Below are positions 60,734 to 64,000 of a stretch of 64,000 bases of DNA, piece after piece. The translations under genes and the position numbers were made by a program. Numbering within the stretch: the first letter of the stretch is position 1; each line of letters opens with the position of its first letter. Source of the stretch: Stichopus chloronotus (Eukaryota; Echinodermata; Holothuroidea; Aspidochirotida; Stichopodidae); the NCBI GenBank assembly GCA_021234535.1, contig CM037833.1, forward strand, positions 26,769,392-26,833,391, read 5' to 3'. A model generated the notes under the pieces. It was not told the DNA's origin and made no database searches. It saw only the letters and a program-made list of their open reading frames with translations.

Positions 60734-62218
60734 TTGATTGTTAACGGGGACCCGTAAGAGTCTAGTGATTGGGATGGCGCATATTGTCCTACATCTATGA
60801 AAGAACATCCTAGATTCGTGCCCAGGAGTTTTTGCAGTGGGGGAGGGGTGGTGGCCTGCGAGCATGCGATGAATCTCTCTGAGTGAAGCTCCACCATTGC
60901 TGAAGCTGAACGTTCAAGAAAACGTTTTGCGTTTGAAGTCCCCAAATGACTGGAAGTGATAAATTCCGGCCGTCCCAAGCTGCATGTAACCAGCCTTGAA
61001 ATCGGGATCTCATGTCTGCAATTTCTCAATTAACTAGAAAAACATCAATCTATGGTGTTAATATGGTTTGTTGCTTTCACGTTTAAAGTTTCTACATATT
61101 GAATCATGGTAAAAAATTCTTAAGATTGACTGGAGTAAAAAGTCATAAGGTTCCCCTGCCTCTAATATCTAACCGGGGGACATTGTAGGTTAGTGTGACG
61201 CACACTGAAAACGTTTTGGCTGAAAAACCTTCCATCTCACCGAAAATGGCATTTCTAAGCAAAAGTGTTCTATTTCTTTGGTCCTTGCCCCTCACCCACT
61301 CCCTACAAATAAACGTAAATTAAATTGCTTTTCCAGACGATTTACGTTTTGATAAAAATATGATGGCGGAAATGCACACCCCATCCTCCATGTCTCACTA
61401 TTGTTGTTTAAGGGAATTTGAGAGAGGTAAGAGAGAGGAATGTTGGGTCTAGAAATAATAATTCCACGCAATTTGGTCACTAGAAGGTAACAGTGTATAC
61501 GGGAAACTTTGAGAGGCGAGCGAAGGACCACCTCCAGAAAAATGGTATATCTAGCACGTTTTGTGTCAGTTAAGGGGTACAAAAGATACCCCCTTCATGG
61601 CACTCCGTCATTCAGAATGTCCGTTTGCATGCGGACTCGATGTTTGCAGACGACAACATATGATTCCCGGAGGACCAAAATTTCGAAATTTAACTTACAC
61701 AAACACACATAATCATCGACTTAGGATATAGCGAATTGACCTTATATTTTATATGTTTTGGACCTATCCTATACACATACGTGTACGAGCGATCGCAAAC
61801 TTGCCATCGTGTTTTTCCGCATCAATAGTCGCACCATGTACGTGTATGTAGTCTTGCATTTGCCGTGTACCTGATGCATTTGCGTATTTTTATGACCCAA
61901 TTGATACCAATGCATAAAGGATAACATTTTCTTTCTATATGAATAAAAACTAAATTGTGTTTCAACGTCTCAAACTTAATACTGCGTAATATTACTACTG
62001 ACCTTTCAGACGAAAGGTCAAGTTTCTATTTTTACACATCCTTGTTTCTCGATTTTTGCAACAACAGTGCTTTATACATCTATGCAATTACTTTTCCTGA
62101 CTCTAATTGTTTGACACTTTCTGATCATGCTTCAAAATCACCCCCTTTAGCGCATTAGGTTTTAAACCCATGACGTCACGATACGTCATGCATAAAATGT
62201 AATAGTAGGAAGTCTGCA
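60734..62218. other. No gene seen
   Basis: Short frames on both strands without domain, signal or splice support. Confidence 0.5.
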
Positions 62219-62221
62219 ATT

Positions 62222-62263
62222 GCTCATTTTGAGCAATTGCGGACTGACTGACTGACTGACTAG
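62222..62263. repeat. Short perfect hairpin plus (GACT)n
   Basis: Seen: GCAATTGCTCA, a 3-nt TTT loop and TGAGCAATTGC form a perfect hairpin, followed by GACTGACTGACTGACT. A hairpin followed by a microsatellite is the same 5'-end plan as the elements at 11959, 25456 and 42117, so this may be an end of another family member. Confidence 0.6.
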
Positions 62264-62572
62264 TTTAGGTACGTACGCTCATTGGTTGCAACAGATTACC
62301 GTAGGAAAGGAGAAACAAGAGTGACTTCTCTCTAAATTACAGGAGTACGGTCATAAATTAGATCAGCCAAACGGAGGGAAAGCCGAACATTTTCAAACCA
62401 ATGATAAAGCCTATGCCTTAAATTCAATTAATAACAAATTCCCCTAGCGACAGGCCTACCGTTCCTATAACCTTGACCTGTTTTACCTGCTGCTGATTCT
62501 ATGAATGCAAAAACATGGCTTCAGCAGGTACTAAAATCATAAACTTAGATAAATGACCCAGTATGCTTATTT

Positions 62573-63026
62573 AGGGTGTTTTTACACTAGATACTGACCA
62601 GATTCAAATATGTTATCAGGAGCTCCTCTCTCCAGGGGGTAATAAAATGAATTGATCCCGACGCGTTTACACTTATGCCGTCCTCTGATCCTCCAATGCT
62701 TTGACACCGGATGTAGTTAAAAACTTTGTAAGTGAGTGAGCTATACACGCAACAGATACATCAAATATTCGCCGGAGATTTACAGCTGTGAAGTGTGACG
62801 TACAGAGCTGAGACGAGGTCACCAGATATCTCGGGTCAACGATGATGCAGGCGCGCATACACGACAATCGTTGATCCCGACGTCGAGATCAGATCCTCAT
62901 CTCTGCCAGCATCATAATAGGAGGATCTGATCTGGATCTGAAATGCGTTTGCACTACAGACATGATCTCGACATCAGGATCTGATCTTGACGTCGAGATC
63001 TGAGCAGGATCTACTTTAAAATCACC
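62573..63026. mobile_element. Small TIR element (about 450 bp) with GATC-rich subterminal repeats
   Basis: Seen: the left end GGGTGTTTTTACACTAGAT and the complement of the right end GGGTGATTTTAAAGTAGAT match in 16 of 19 positions, with TA on both outer sides. The right half is dense in GATCTGATC, CGACGTCGAGATC and similar words (62875-63010). No coding capacity. A TA target would fit Tc1/mariner-like or related non-autonomous elements; the family is not certain. Confidence 0.5.
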
Positions 63027-64000
63027 CTAACTGCAGTCCGACTACGAGAACAGAGCTCTGAACAAAACTTGGTTCAAAATCTAACTTTGCAATGTCTGTT
63101 TCCTATGGCTTCACTTCACAACATCGGAATGTACATTCGGCAAGCAGAAAAAATTCTTCTAGAAATTGTTTGCCGTTAAAAAGGATGACGATATAGAAAA
63201 TCTTGTAATAGGCCTAACGTTGTTGTTGTTTTTTTTTTTTTTTATTGGGCGTAGCACACATCATAAATGGTGAGTGCGTGTTCATGTTTATCATCAAAGT
63301 TGAAAAGCAACTGCAGTTCACGTTGGGAGAATGAAATTTGATAATTGATATTTTGTCCCAAACCAGAGTTTAAGGTCATCGCCTCGTTCCGCGCAGCCTC
63401 CATAATGACGTCATCATCGGTCTCAAATCAAATTAATGACATTTGATGTCATTATACGTGGAGAAAAGATTCACATGGTTTTGCAAGAGTTGCTTGACGT
63501 CACCATTGACAAAGTTCTTGCCTTTTACCTTTCAAAGATGCGACCTACGCATATATTAAAAATAGTCTATGTTCGTTAGAGGGAGTTTAACACACATAGT
63601 TGTGCGGTGAGAGATCAGCGTGCCATTGATCGTCGATCCTCCCAACAAAGACTTGATTTCATGCGTATTTTCGTGTGACTGGTTTCTGCAGAGTGTAATA
63701 ATCCTGTGAGTTTACCCATGGTATTACCTTAGCCTCGGTCGTTTTAAAATATTTCTTCCGGGACTATTTTAGAGAGGTTTTGCTGAGCTTAATATCACAC
63801 GTCGTAGTATACTACTTTAAGAATCGTTTCATCTCAGCCATTGCAATCACCAAAATGACGTCTACTTTATATCTGTTAGGATATCAAGAAATTAAAAAAT
63901 CATGTCAAACGTTTGATGTTATTTACAAGGAGACTATGCTGATGTTTATCCTTACATGAAACCAATTTCTGGATCGTGGTGGTGGCGTTCGAAGTCCGTA
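63027..64000. other. No gene seen
   Basis: Apart from a T-run at 63229-63243, nothing recognisable. No exon with clear splice sites was found. Confidence 0.5.

Overview
This looks like a eukaryotic, AT-rich, intron-dominated chromosome fragment from a marine invertebrate deuterostome. The Ig-superfamily exons with phase-1 borders, the L2/CR1-type and Penelope-like retroelements, and the very abundant short non-autonomous repeats suggest an echinoderm, possibly a sea cucumber. That assignment is an inference from style, not a species match. No prokaryotic gene organisation is present, and most short open frames are chance frames in introns and repeats.

Left part (about 5.8-27.4 kb, + strand): the 3' portion of a widely spread IgSF transmembrane receptor gene. 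Four exons fit together by phase and sequence: an Ig domain (5834-6181), a 20-codon linker (8936-8995), a transmembrane exon (15516-15568) and a basic juxtamembrane exon (23393-23425). A possible terminal tail exon follows at 27316-27384. The 5' exons lie left of the window or were not seen. The introns are full of mobile DNA: a hAT-like MITE with 8-bp target duplications, tandem-repeat-bearing elements, and a 5'-truncated L2/CR1 LINE.

Middle part (about 31.5-44 kb): three elements with terminal inverted repeats (31530-32785, 34378-36181, 38406-39185), decayed Penelope-like reverse transcriptase pieces, and a 1.5-kb element (42117-43600). The last carries about eight ~142-bp units, each with four AGGTCA nuclear-receptor half-sites.

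Right part (48-61 kb): two paralogous genes, head to head about 9.6 kb apart, each starting with a single exon that encodes a signal peptide plus one V-like Ig domain (minus 48456-48105; plus 58061-58418). The domains align over 97 residues without gaps and are about half identical. Both promoters carry the same pair of IRF/ISRE-like elements at almost identical distances from the ATG (about -335 and -286). The plus gene has a plausible terminal stalk/TM/short-tail exon (60216-60442) and a poly(A) signal. The best candidate for something undescribed is this interferon-regulatory-factor-style module in front of a small invertebrate IgSF receptor family. Second is the mobile repeat that scatters arrays of nuclear-receptor sites.
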